A stretch of 64,000 nucleotides of DNA from Paenibacillus xylanivorans. Lineage in GTDB: Bacteria; Bacillota; Bacilli; Paenibacillales; Paenibacillaceae. Each line of letters begins with the position of its first letter. The first letter of the stretch is position 1. Below, one piece after another: positions 36,798-44,376 of this stretch. The notes beneath the pieces were generated by a model, which did not search any database, was not told the DNA's origin, and saw only the letters and a program-made list of their open reading frames with translations. A program made the position numbers and the translations under genes. The stretch covers positions 93,404 through 157,403 of the forward strand of contig NZ_LITU01000065.1 in the NCBI RefSeq assembly GCF_001280595.1. Direction: 5' to 3'.

Positions 36798-38390
36798 TTG
36801 AATTTTCAACAGTGGATTTCGCCTGAAACCTATAACCTGACATCCGAGATGGAGAATCACCCGTCGGATCGGGTTGCACTTAGATGGCTGAGCGATCATA
36901 AAGAATTGGAAGAGATCACTTACGGTGAGTTATTAAAGCAGGCAAATCGTCTTGCTGGAGGGCTGCGTGATCTTGGTTTGGTGAAGGGTGACCGAGTGCT
37001 GGTCATGGTACCACGACGGATTATTGCCTATGTCATTTACATTGCCTGCCTGAAACTGGGCATTGCTGTTATTCCTTCTTCCGAGATGCTGCGTGCGAAA
37101 GATCTGGAGTATCGTCTCCGGCATTCCGAGGCGCGGGCTGTGATTGTCTGGTCCGAAACTACAACTGAAGTTGAAAAAATGAATGCAGATCTGCCAGCAT
37201 TGGCACACCGCATCGTTGCTTCGCCGACTGGCGATGATAGCGTACCCGGAGAAGGGTGGGTCAACGTACAACAGTTAATGCAAGGCCAATCCGATGAGAT
37301 GGCTGCGGTGGAGACACATCGTGACGACATTGCCATTCTCGCATATACCTCCGGTACGACCGGGAATCCAAAAGGCGTAGTACATAGTCATGGTTGGGGA
37401 TATGCCCATTTGCGGATCGCTTCATCGTTATGGCTAGATATTCAGCCTTCAGATACGGTCTGGGCAACGGCAGCTCCTGGATGGCAAAAGTGGATCTGGA
37501 GTCCGTTTCTGTCCGTACTCGGAAGAGGCGCAACCGGACTCGTGTATAATGGATCATTCCAACCCAAGCGTTATCTGGAACTGATGCAGGAGCATCATAT
37601 CAACGTCCTATGCTGTACGCCGACGGAATATCGCTTAATGGCCAAAGCAGACGATCTTGGTAAGCATGATTTGTCCGCGTTGCGCAGCGCCGTGTCCGCC
37701 GGAGAGCCGTTGAATCAGGAAGTGATTGAAATTTTCCAGCGTCACTTTGACCTGACGATCCGGGACGGATATGGACAAACCGAGAGCACACTGCTGATCG
37801 GCAGCTTGAAGGATGCTCCCGTACGAATCGGTTCGATGGGGCAGTCGATTACACCAGGGCTCATTGAGATCATCAATGAAGAGGGACAACCTGTACCTGC
37901 TGGTGAAGTAGGAGATATCGCAGTGCATAAGGATATGCCAGCCTTGTTCCGTGCCTATTATCAGGATGAGGGACGAAAGGAAGCGAATCAGCGTGGGGAT
38001 TATTTTGTAACAGGTGACCGCGCACGCAAAGATGAAGAAGGCTATTTCTGGTTTGAAGGACGCAGTGATGATATCATTATCAGTTCGGGATACACGATTG
38101 GACCGTTCGAGGTGGAAGAAGCGCTGATGAAACACGCCAGCGTGAAGGAATGCGCCGTTGTGGCAAGTCCTGATGAGATCCGTGGTAACGTAGTGAAAGC
38201 ATTTGTTGTGCTGAGAGACGAGTCTCTCGCATCACCAGAACTGGTACGTGAACTGCAAAACCATGTGAAGGCATGGACAGCACCATACAAATATCCACGC
38301 AAAATCGAGTTTGTAGCCGATCTGCCGAAGACAAACTCCGGAAAAATCCGTCGTATTGAACTGCGTGAGCAAGAAAAACGAAATGCTTAA
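36798..38390 (+). CDS. Acyl-CoA synthetase (AMP-forming, acetyl-/medium-chain type)
   Basis: 530 residues of the adenylate-forming family. Visible signatures: YTSGTTGNPKGVVHSH (P-loop, about 183-198), GYGQTES, YFVTGDRARKDEEGYFWF (adenylate binding), SGYTIGPFEVE hinge and the catalytic lysine in PKTNSGKIRRIE. It activates a short- to medium-chain carboxylic acid to its CoA thioester; the missing long-chain features make a fatty long-chain role unlikely. Start is TTG 36798 with AAGGAGAGG 6 nt upstream. The peptidase gene follows by 51 nt with no terminator, perhaps co-transcribed. Confidence 0.87.
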   Translation: MNFQQWISPETYNLTSEMENHPSDRVALRWLSDHKELEEITYGELLKQANRLAGGLRDLGLVKGDRVLVMVPRRIIAYVIYIACLKLGIAVIPSSEMLRAKDLEYRLRHSEARAVIVWSETTTEVEKMNADLPALAHRIVASPTGDDSVPGEGWVNVQQLMQGQSDEMAAVETHRDDIAILAYTSGTTGNPKGVVHSHGWGYAHLRIASSLWLDIQPSDTVWATAAPGWQKWIWSPFLSVLGRGATGLVYNGSFQPKRYLELMQEHHINVLCCTPTEYRLMAKADDLGKHDLSALRSAVSAGEPLNQEVIEIFQRHFDLTIRDGYGQTESTLLIGSLKDAPVRIGSMGQSITPGLIEIINEEGQPVPAGEVGDIAVHKDMPALFRAYYQDEGRKEANQRGDYFVTGDRARKDEEGYFWFEGRSDDIIISSGYTIGPFEVEEALMKHASVKECAVVASPDEIRGNVVKAFVVLRDESLASPELVRELQNHVKAWTAPYKYPRKIEFVADLPKTNSGKIRRIELREQEKRNA

Positions 38391-38441
38391 CTAATTTTGC
38401 AGCAATAGCCATTCAAATATGAATTAGGAGTGAACACAACC

Positions 38442-39686
38442 ATGAGTAATTTTGAACAAACCTTTGAAAAATCGTTGGAACAATACGCGGAGCTGGTTGT
38501 CAAAGTCGGCGTAAATATTCAGAAAGGGCAAGATCTGCTCGTAACGGCACCCATTGAGACACTGGAATTTACCCGTCTGATCGTGCAAAAAGCGTATGCG
38601 GCTGGTGCCAAGTATGTACAGGTTGATTTTGATGACGACGATATTACACGCAGTCGTTTTCAACATGGCTCTGAAGACAGTTTTGATTATTACCCGGCCT
38701 GGAAGGCTGAAATGATGGAGAAGTTTGCAGAAGCAGGCGGTGCGACTCTGACGATCAAAGTACCTGACCCTGAATTGTACAAAGGCATCAATTCCGACAA
38801 CGTTTCGCGTGCAACCAAGGCGGCGGCTCATGCACGACGCGGATATTCGAAATATACACGTAACCACGAGATTAGCTGGTGTCTGATCAAAGCGCCAACC
38901 AAGGCATGGGCGAACAAAGTGTTTGCTGACATTCCTGAGGAAGATCGTATTAACGTCATGTGGGAAACCATCTTCAAAATGAACCGTGTCGATGGCGGAG
39001 ACGCTGTACAGAACTGGAAAAAACATTTGGACACTCTAAATGCCATGAGTGATTTGCTGAACAAGAAAAACTATAAAAGCCTGCACTACCGTGCACCAGG
39101 AACGGATTTGAAAATTGAGCTAGTGAACAATCATATCTGGGGAGGTGGCGGTGGCGAGAACAAGCAAGGTGTATATACCGTTGCGAACATGCCTACAGAA
39201 GAAGTGTTTACAATGCCGAAGCGCAGCGGAGTGAACGGATTCGTCAGCAGCACGATGCCATTGAACCTGAATGGACAACTTGTAGACCAGATGAGAATTA
39301 CGTTCAAGGATGGACAGGTCGTTGCTTTTACAGCAGCTTCGGGCGAAGAGCATCTGAAAAACCTGTTTGCCACCGATGAAGGTGCACGTTATCTTGGCGA
39401 AGTGGCCTTGGTGCCGCATGATTCCCCAATCTCGAACTTGAATCGTATTTTCTATAATACCGGCATAGATGAGAATGCATCCTGCCATCTGGCCGTCGGA
39501 AGTGCATATCCATTCAACATGAAGGATGGTACGACGATGTCTAACGAGGAATTGCTGAAACATGAATGCAATGTCAGTCTGACCCATGTGGACTTTATGA
39601 TCGGCTCCGCAGGGCTCGACATTGATGGTGAGTTGCAGGATGGTACGGTGGAACCTGTGTTCCGCAAAGGGAACTGGGCATTTTAA
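38442..39686 (+). CDS. ampS: Aminopeptidase of family M29
   Basis: 414 residues, close to AmpS/PepS of Gram-positives (about 410). The C-terminal metal site is visible: Glu in YLGEVALVPHDSPIS, His in ASCHLAVGSAYPF, and His/Asp in LTHVDFMIGS. A conserved Trp/Gly region NHIWGGGGGENKQG forms part of the family core. It is a cytoplasmic broad-specificity metallo-aminopeptidase that trims peptides. AGGAG is 10 nt before ATG 38442. Closed by a clear terminator. Confidence 0.9.
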   Translation: MSNFEQTFEKSLEQYAELVVKVGVNIQKGQDLLVTAPIETLEFTRLIVQKAYAAGAKYVQVDFDDDDITRSRFQHGSEDSFDYYPAWKAEMMEKFAEAGGATLTIKVPDPELYKGINSDNVSRATKAAAHARRGYSKYTRNHEISWCLIKAPTKAWANKVFADIPEEDRINVMWETIFKMNRVDGGDAVQNWKKHLDTLNAMSDLLNKKNYKSLHYRAPGTDLKIELVNNHIWGGGGGENKQGVYTVANMPTEEVFTMPKRSGVNGFVSSTMPLNLNGQLVDQMRITFKDGQVVAFTAASGEEHLKNLFATDEGARYLGEVALVPHDSPISNLNRIFYNTGIDENASCHLAVGSAYPFNMKDGTTMSNEELLKHECNVSLTHVDFMIGSAGLDIDGELQDGTVEPVFRKGNWAF

Positions 39687-39710
39687 TTGGTAAATCATCT
39701 GCAAAAAGAC

Positions 39711-39746
39711 AAAAAAGTGACTTCAACATTGAAGTCGCTTTTTTGC
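39711..39746 (+). terminator. Intrinsic terminator after ampS
   Basis: 16-nt arms AAAAAAGTGACTTCAA / TTGAAGTCGCTTTTTT with one G-U pair, 2-nt loop drawn minimally. Confidence 0.85.
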
Positions 39747-39776
39747 GTATGCGTATTGCACTAACTTTGCATTAGC

Positions 39777-40242
39777 TTATAGTGACTTTACGGGTACACA
39801 TATTTCGCAAACATCCAGAGGAAGGAGATTACCCGCATACCTTTCCAAAATAGGTTTGTTGTCCATTATATAACCACTGTTCTGTAAATACGGGAAAATC
39901 TCGGTCCAGGCTCGCTTCACATCTTCTGCGGTATGTTTGACTTTACAAACCAGATACTGCCCGCCAGGAAGTTCAGCTTCTTCAAGTTGGGGAGTCGATT
40001 CATCCAGACAATAATCCTCCGATATGACATTACAAGCATCATACCTGCATTGAGAGGGGGGGCGTGGTTTCCGGGTTATCCTGCGGAATGCCGAACAAGA
40101 TGGCTGTTTCCGTAAGCAGATTTTTGGATCTGGCCCAGGTCTTTAACGTCTCCATCGTGTGACTGTTGGCAGGACCATAAGGACCCACTTGTCGTACATA
40201 GGCAATTCGGGATGTTGACAGGTTTTCAATGTGAAAGTTCAT
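39777..40242 (-). pseudogene. GyrI-like (AraC effector-binding domain) protein, frameshifted in a G7/C7 tract
   Basis: The frame from ATG 40242 (MNFHIENLSTSRIAYVRQVG) runs to DNPETTPPL, then stops. Removing one base from the run of seven G on the plus strand (40056-40062) joins it to a second frame that continues RYDACNVISEDYCLDEST through GQYLVCKVKHTAEDVKRAW to ILERYAGN...CEICVPVK and a stop at 39777-39779. The joined frame is exactly 154 codons plus stop, the normal size of a GyrI-like small-molecule-binding protein, and both halves match the fold in order. Either the gene is disrupted, the tract is phase-variable, or a base is misread. Confidence 0.8.
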
Positions 40243-40480
40243 ACGTTTTCATTCCTTTCGTTACGGTTATGGGGTACATTTTGAATGCTATCATGGTATA
40301 AAAAAATATTCATATGTATTTTTGGCAAAAGAAATATCGTAGGACTTTAAGTCTATCTTCAGTGGAAATTGGTTCGTAGGACTTGCGATATTTTTGTTTC
40401 CGCATCAGCAAACACATAGAATTGAAGATATCATCATGGCATTGGAAACTTAGTAGGGAGTTAGGGGGAGAATAATTGTA

Positions 40481-40618
40481 ATGGATATTACCCGAGATTT
40501 TACCGACGAACTTTTTAAACAATGGGTGCTGGTGCATCTCTGCGATCATCGAGGTTATATTCAGTCTAGCGACATCGATACCGTTACATCACTGTCAATC
40601 GTGTTATGCATCGTTTGA
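40481..40618 (+). CDS. Small ORF, 45 residues, unknown
   Basis: Begins MDITRDFTDELFKQWVLVHL and ends SLSIVLCIV. A strong AGGGGGAG lies 10 nt upstream, and a terminator follows 45 nt after the stop. The first half is polar-amphipathic, the end hydrophobic. I do not recognise a family; it could be a remnant of a longer gene whose 3' part was lost. Confidence 0.4.
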   Translation: MDITRDFTDELFKQWVLVHLCDHRGYIQSSDIDTVTSLSIVLCIV

Positions 40619-40662
40619 CGATAAAATTGAAATGTCTGAAACGCTTATATATGAAACGTATT

Positions 40663-40687
40663 AAAGCCACGAGATCGTGGCTTTTTT
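40663..40687 (+). terminator. Intrinsic terminator of the orphan unit
   Basis: AAAGCCACG-AGAT-CGTGGCTTT followed by T run; its T tail is on the plus strand, so it ends a rightward transcript. Confidence 0.8.
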
Positions 40688-40703
40688 GGTTTGCATCTTT
40701 TCG

Positions 40704-41336
40704 TTATTCGGCGTGCATTTTGTTAAAGCTGACATATTCGTTAATCGGTTTGCGGTATCCGCGTGGACGCTGTTTGGCGTCTGATTTTTTACCGATCGTA
40801 ATCATCATCACAGGTACATAATGTTCTGGAATGTCAAGACTACTTTGTAATTCATTCGCATCAAAACCGATCATCGGACATGTATCCCAACCCATATCTT
40901 GCGCAATCAGCATGAGCTGCATCGCAGAGAGGCTGGCATTACGGATGGCGTCTTCACGCTGGAATACGCTCCCTCGGGACTCGTAGAAATCAAATACACT
41001 TTGGGATTCCTGCTCATATTCGAATGGGGTAACGATGCCCAGATGAAGCAAACCTTCGTTAATGGTGCGGATATGGTGGTGGGCTTTGGTATCTCCCAAG
41101 ACAACGATGACCGCAGAGGCGGTTTTCACTTTATATTGCTGTGAAGCCTCGTATACTTTCTCTTTCTGGGCCGGGTCCGTCAGCACAAGGTAATGTGCGT
41201 GTTGCAGGTTAAAGGCAGACGGAGCGAATTTGTTCAGTGCAAACATTTGTTGCAAATCCGATTCGGGTATTTCAATTCCTTCTTCAAAAATAATGGCGGA
41301 TCTGCGGTTTTTGACCAGGTTCTCCAGTTCACTCAT
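40704..41336 (-). CDS. Nitroreductase-family FMN oxidoreductase
   Basis: 210 residues. NRRSAIIFEEGIEI at the start provides the phosphate-binding arginines, PSAFNLQHAHYLVLTD is the central FMN loop, and MGWDTCPMIGFD with IGKKSDAKQRPRGYRKP closes the active site. It should reduce nitro-aromatics, quinones or similar two-electron acceptors with NAD(P)H. GAGGG lies upstream of the ATG. A 15-bp palindrome over its -35 suggests repression, plausibly by a stress-responsive regulator encoded elsewhere. Confidence 0.87.
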   Translation of the reverse strand: MSELENLVKNRRSAIIFEEGIEIPESDLQQMFALNKFAPSAFNLQHAHYLVLTDPAQKEKVYEASQQYKVKTASAVIVVLGDTKAHHHIRTINEGLLHLGIVTPFEYEQESQSVFDFYESRGSVFQREDAIRNASLSAMQLMLIAQDMGWDTCPMIGFDANELQSSLDIPEHYVPVMMITIGKKSDAKQRPRGYRKPINEYVSFNKMHAE

Positions 41337-41372
41337 GGTTGTTTCCCTCGCTTATGTATGGTTTATAAACTG

Positions 41373-41401
41373 ACTATAACACACTTAGTTACTTTATGTA
41401 A
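41373..41401 (-). promoter_or_regulatory. Promoter of the nitroreductase gene
   Basis: Read on the minus strand: TTACAT (41401-41396), 17 bp, TATAGT (41378-41373). Confidence 0.5.
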
Positions 41402-41404
41402 GTA
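41390..41404. promoter_or_regulatory. Palindrome TACTTTATGTAAGTA over the nitroreductase -35
   Basis: 5-5-5 palindrome covering the -35 element, a position that fits a repressor. Confidence 0.45.
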
Positions 41405-41477
41405 TTATTTAGTATTATTTTTGAATAAGACAAGATCTGCCTGCCATACGATAAAAATAAAACAGTAGAGGTGATTC

Positions 41478-41717
41478 ATGAGAACACTCCTTACAAGGTA
41501 TAGGGAGCGGAAGTCCAGAAATGAGTTTCAGGTCTATGTCATCGAATCCTCCACGCTAAAACGTTTTTTAGTGGTGGAGATGGTGCTGGGTACCCTTGCG
41601 TATAATGTTGCACTTTATCTGTTTCATAATGCACTTCTTGCTGGTGTGGGTTCTTGGGCAGGAACGGAAAGCGTAAAGAGACTGCCAGTCGTTTTCAGAA
41701 AAATTGTAGGTCCTTGA
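41478..41717 (+). CDS. Small protein with one hydrophobic segment, unknown
   Basis: 79 residues with a basic N-terminus (RTLLTRYRERKSRNEF) and a hydrophobic stretch FLVVEMVLGTLAYNVALYLF at about 29-48. AGAGGTGATTC precedes the ATG. Divergent from the nitroreductase. I do not recognise a family, and real coding status is only moderately supported. Confidence 0.45.
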   Translation: MRTLLTRYRERKSRNEFQVYVIESSTLKRFLVVEMVLGTLAYNVALYLFHNALLAGVGSWAGTESVKRLPVVFRKIVGP

Positions 41718-41779
41718 TCTAAGGAAGAATGATATTTGCTGCTTATTTATGTAGGTGTAGATGTGATGCAGGGATGAAA

Positions 41780-41795
41780 GGCCCGATACCGGGCC
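41780..41795. repeat. Short GC hairpin GGCCCG-ATAC-CGGGCC
   Basis: Perfect 6-bp stem with tetraloop, no T tail, in the gap between the small membrane protein and the convergent peptidase gene; may act as an RNA end or bidirectional stop. Confidence 0.4.
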
Positions 41796-41880
41796 CCGTC
41801 CTCTATAGTTCAGTCTGTTCGTTTACATACTATAGTCATAAGAGCGGAACGAACACCTTTTTCATCCAGGTTCCTGGTTT

Positions 41881-42654
41881 TTATTTGGCGCGCTCCAGAT
41901 ACTGTTCGAGTGTAAGGTTCTGGCTTGTTATTTCCCCAGCAATGTACACACCCACATAACGCACATGCCATGGCTCATAAGAGTAGCCTGTCAGTTTCTC
42001 CTGATCTTTACCATAACGAATGATGAATCCGTATTTATGTGCATTGGCTTTCAGCCATTTACCTTCCTTCGTGTTTCCAAAGCTTTGTTGCAAATCATAT
42101 CCCGCTGATGCGCTGGAGATATCCATTGCAAGACCCGTCTGATGTTCACTTTGTCCAGGACGAGCACTGGTTTTATTGGCGACAGCTTCGCCTTTGATAC
42201 TCGCATTTCGATCGAAAATGGATTTCTGCGTCGCATAAGAGCGATAGCCAGACACGGCTTTAATATCTATGCCGTCTTTCTTTGCTGCTGCGAACAAGTT
42301 CTCGATTGCGGTTGCAGCTACTTTACGCATTTGCTTTTTCGGACTGGAGCCGGAGAAGCTGAATGGAATGTTAGGAACAACCAGATCCTGAGGGGCATAG
42401 GTTGAAGGCAAGTTTCTCTTTTTATTCACAAGCACAACTGTACTTGATAGATTCGTCACCGTTGCCAGACCACCGCTCGTTTTGATTGTACGTCCAGGTG
42501 CATTATCGTGCAGGAATTGAGTGAAGCTGGAGCTGGCAGCAGATGCGACCGGGTTCATCACTTTGGTGAAGGGCAGCGTTGTGAATGCTGAGCCTGCTAC
42601 GACAGATCCTATGAGTATCGTGGATACGATAGATTTACGTGTAAAAGATTTCAT
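41881..42654 (-). CDS. Secreted D-alanyl-D-alanine carboxypeptidase, VanY/LdcB family (M15B)
   Basis: 257 residues with a Sec signal peptide (MKSFTRKSIVSTILIGSVVAG...SAA). The zinc site of the family is visible: SEHQTGLAMD (His and Asp) and EPWHVRYVG (catalytic Glu-x-x-His). It removes terminal D-Ala from peptidoglycan stems outside the membrane, which adjusts crosslinking. A strong GAGGAGG precedes the ATG. Monocistronic on the minus strand. Confidence 0.9.
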   Translation of the reverse strand: MKSFTRKSIVSTILIGSVVAGSAFTTLPFTKVMNPVASAASSSFTQFLHDNAPGRTIKTSGGLATVTNLSSTVVLVNKKRNLPSTYAPQDLVVPNIPFSFSGSSPKKQMRKVAATAIENLFAAAKKDGIDIKAVSGYRSYATQKSIFDRNASIKGEAVANKTSARPGQSEHQTGLAMDISSASAGYDLQQSFGNTKEGKWLKANAHKYGFIIRYGKDQEKLTGYSYEPWHVRYVGVYIAGEITSQNLTLEQYLERAK

Positions 42655-42810
42655 GATGTGTGTTCCTCCTCGGGTTATATCAATCTCGTGCTTTGCTATA
42701 TACCGAGTATACTAGAGGATTATATCCATAGGTTCTCCAATTGTTTCCGAGTTGTAAACAAAGATTGCGAGATTCATAGTTTTTAATGGTCTGACGAGAA
42801 AAAGAACACG

Positions 42811-42843
42811 AAAAAGACTCTGCACCTTGGGTGCAAAGTCTTT
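42811..42843 (-). terminator. Intrinsic terminator after the Fe-S-type gene
   Basis: AAAGACTCTGCACC / GGTGCAAAGTCTTT stem with a TTG loop; the T run lies on the minus strand. Confidence 0.8.
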
Positions 42844-42897
42844 GTGTGTACATAGATGCGAATCAAGTCCTCGTCTTACTAGAAAAGAAACTGTGAA

Positions 42898-43260
42898 TTA
42901 CAGCTCGCACGAAACAGAATTGCCGGAGCTTCCAGCAGCCACTGAGCGGGCATCCCGAACACGGACATTGCTGCTGAGTACGCCGGAATCACTGCTTAAT
43001 TTGAATGAAGGGTAGTTGGGTTCCGTGTCCAGCTTCATGTGCTGCTCCAGGTTTAACTGTTGCTTCGGATCGACATAGAACGGCACCAGATTGGTTTCAA
43101 TCTGTACATCCAGAGCTTCGGGTTCATCTACGATGAGTATGGCAATAATTCCGTTACAGCCACAACCTTCCATGTCATAGATCACTTTGAAATAACCGGG
43201 CTGATCATTCAGGCTTTGAGTCAATCGCCCAGCAGCCAAATCTGTAATGTTTATATGCAT
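42898..43260 (-). CDS. YqkB-like Fe-S cluster biosynthesis-domain protein
   Basis: 120 residues. The N-terminal half has the HesB/IscA-like fold (INITDLAAGRLTQSLNDQPG, YDMEGCGCNGI), with a CGC pair and a further Cys three residues from the C-terminus (SCEL). In Bacillus subtilis such YqkB-like proteins are uncharacterised members of the Fe-S biosynthesis family; the spacing of cysteines differs from canonical IscA, so a direct cluster-carrier role is uncertain. Confidence 0.75.
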   Translation of the reverse strand: MHINITDLAAGRLTQSLNDQPGYFKVIYDMEGCGCNGIIAILIVDEPEALDVQIETNLVPFYVDPKQQLNLEQHMKLDTEPNYPSFKLSSDSGVLSSNVRVRDARSVAAGSSGNSVSCEL

Positions 43261-43368
43261 ATTGCTACACTCCTTTTATATGTTGGCATGATCGTAATAG
43301 TAATTGGATGAATTCAACTTCTATGATCATTATACCACTCTGTCAAGAATCAAAGCATTTATTTTCTT

Positions 43369-43380
43369 GACTGATCAGTC
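43369..43380. promoter_or_regulatory. TetR operator GACTGATCAGTC before the regulator gene
   Basis: Perfect 12-bp palindrome, followed by the same TGGAAA as the site at 44090. Autoregulatory site of the downstream TetR. Confidence 0.7.
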
Positions 43381-43428
43381 TGGAAAGGTGTATTCTTTAC
43401 TTAATCAAGCGGGAGGTGAGGTCTGAAA

Positions 43429-44013
43429 TTGGGAAGAGCCAAGGAGTTTGACACAGAAAGTGTTCTAAGGAAAGCCACGGCTGTATTTGGAGCCTATGGC
43501 TATGAAGGTACTTCGTTGACCGTACTGCTGAATGAGCTTGGTATTGCACGGCAAAGTTTGTATGACACCTATGGAACCAAGCATGATTTATTTGTCTCTG
43601 CCCTGAAATTCTATATTCAGCAGAAAACAGAGGCGGGTATTCGGCTGTTAAATGAATGCACCAATGTGCGGCAGGGGATGGAACAGCTTTTCAACGAAGC
43701 CGTTAATGTATTGACGGACGAGGAGCGTCGCAATGAATGTTTTATTATCAATAGCGCCGTCGAACAGGCACCTCAAAATCATGAAATTGCCGACTTTATT
43801 CAAGCAAACAATAAGCGAATGGAAGATATATTTCTTGATGCACTTATCCGCGGGCATAAAAACGGTGAATTTAACCATGCCGAAGATGATTTGCCCGGTA
43901 TTGCCCGATTTCTGAATTATTCCCGCTTGTCATTGACCTTCACGGCCAAGAGCGGTGCCAGTACAGAAGTGCTGCGGGAGCTAGTACGTACAACATTAAG
44001 AGTTATGAATTAG
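43429..44013 (+). CDS. TetR/AcrR-family regulator
   Basis: 194 residues: helix-turn-helix with AVFGAYGYEGTSLTVLLNELGIARQSLYDTYGTKHDLF, C-terminal domain with NECFIINSAVEQAPQN, the same motif as the TetR at 14.7 kb. Start is TTG 43429 with AGGTGAGG upstream. Identical 18-bp stretches before its own gene and before the SnoaL-like/NAD(P)-binding pair (44.1-45.2 kb) mark it as the repressor of both. The first one lies 49 bp before its start codon. Confidence 0.9.
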   Translation: MGRAKEFDTESVLRKATAVFGAYGYEGTSLTVLLNELGIARQSLYDTYGTKHDLFVSALKFYIQQKTEAGIRLLNECTNVRQGMEQLFNEAVNVLTDEERRNECFIINSAVEQAPQNHEIADFIQANNKRMEDIFLDALIRGHKNGEFNHAEDDLPGIARFLNYSRLSLTFTAKSGASTEVLRELVRTTLRVMN

Positions 44014-44089
44014 TGGCAGTATATGAGCAAGGATTATTGTTGGATTTCTGAAAATGAACGCTTAAGGCGTTTATTTTTTCACAATTTTA

Positions 44090-44101
44090 GACTGATCAGT
44101 C
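44090..44101. promoter_or_regulatory. TetR operator GACTGATCAGTC before the SnoaL-like gene
   Basis: Second copy of the palindrome, 42 bp before the next start codon. Confidence 0.7.
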
Positions 44102-44142
44102 TGGAAAATGAAACACAAAGCAAACCGAAGGAGGAGTGAAAT

Positions 44143-44376
44143 ATGACACATTCTTATCAGATGGAAGCCGGCAATGATATACCACAACGTATTATGCACG
44201 GGTTTACTCAATTACTGCTGAATGGAGAGCTGGCTCAGTGGGTGGAACCGTATAACCAAACCTACATCTCTATAGTGAGCCATCAGAACGGCAAGATTAC
44301 ACATTATAAAGACTATTGGAATCCGATGGTAGTTCTCGAATCGGACTTAGGAGGAAATGAAAATGATCAACAATAA
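44143..44376 (+). CDS. Shortened SnoaL/NTF2-like protein
   Basis: 77 residues. The C-terminal end YNQTYISIVSHQNGKITHYKDYWNPMVVLE is the last two strands of a SnoaL-like (NTF2-fold) domain, while the N-terminal helix QRIMHGFTQLLLNGELAQWV resembles the start. The central strands and pocket, about 55 residues of a normal 130, are missing, which reads as an internal in-frame deletion. The frame itself is intact and the ATG has a GGAGGAG ribosome binding site, so the short form may still be made. It overlaps the next gene by 14 nt. Confidence 0.65.
   Translation: MTHSYQMEAGNDIPQRIMHGFTQLLLNGELAQWVEPYNQTYISIVSHQNGKITHYKDYWNPMVVLESDLGGNENDQQ

Larger units (their letters stand above)
40243..40703. 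other. Region holding an orphan small transcription unit
   Basis: 461 nt between two leftward genes. On the plus strand it has an extended -10 (TGGTATAAA, 40294-40302), two copies of TCGTAGGACTT (40337-40347, 40374-40384), an inverted repeat AAATATCG / CGATATTT (40332-40339, 40386-40393), a 45-codon frame and a terminator (40663-40687). No known RNA family is recognised. Confidence 0.5.

Noticed and set aside
40310..40549. 79-codon frame on the minus strand
   Set aside because: No ribosome binding site and it runs against the plus-strand unit that has promoter, ORF and terminator.
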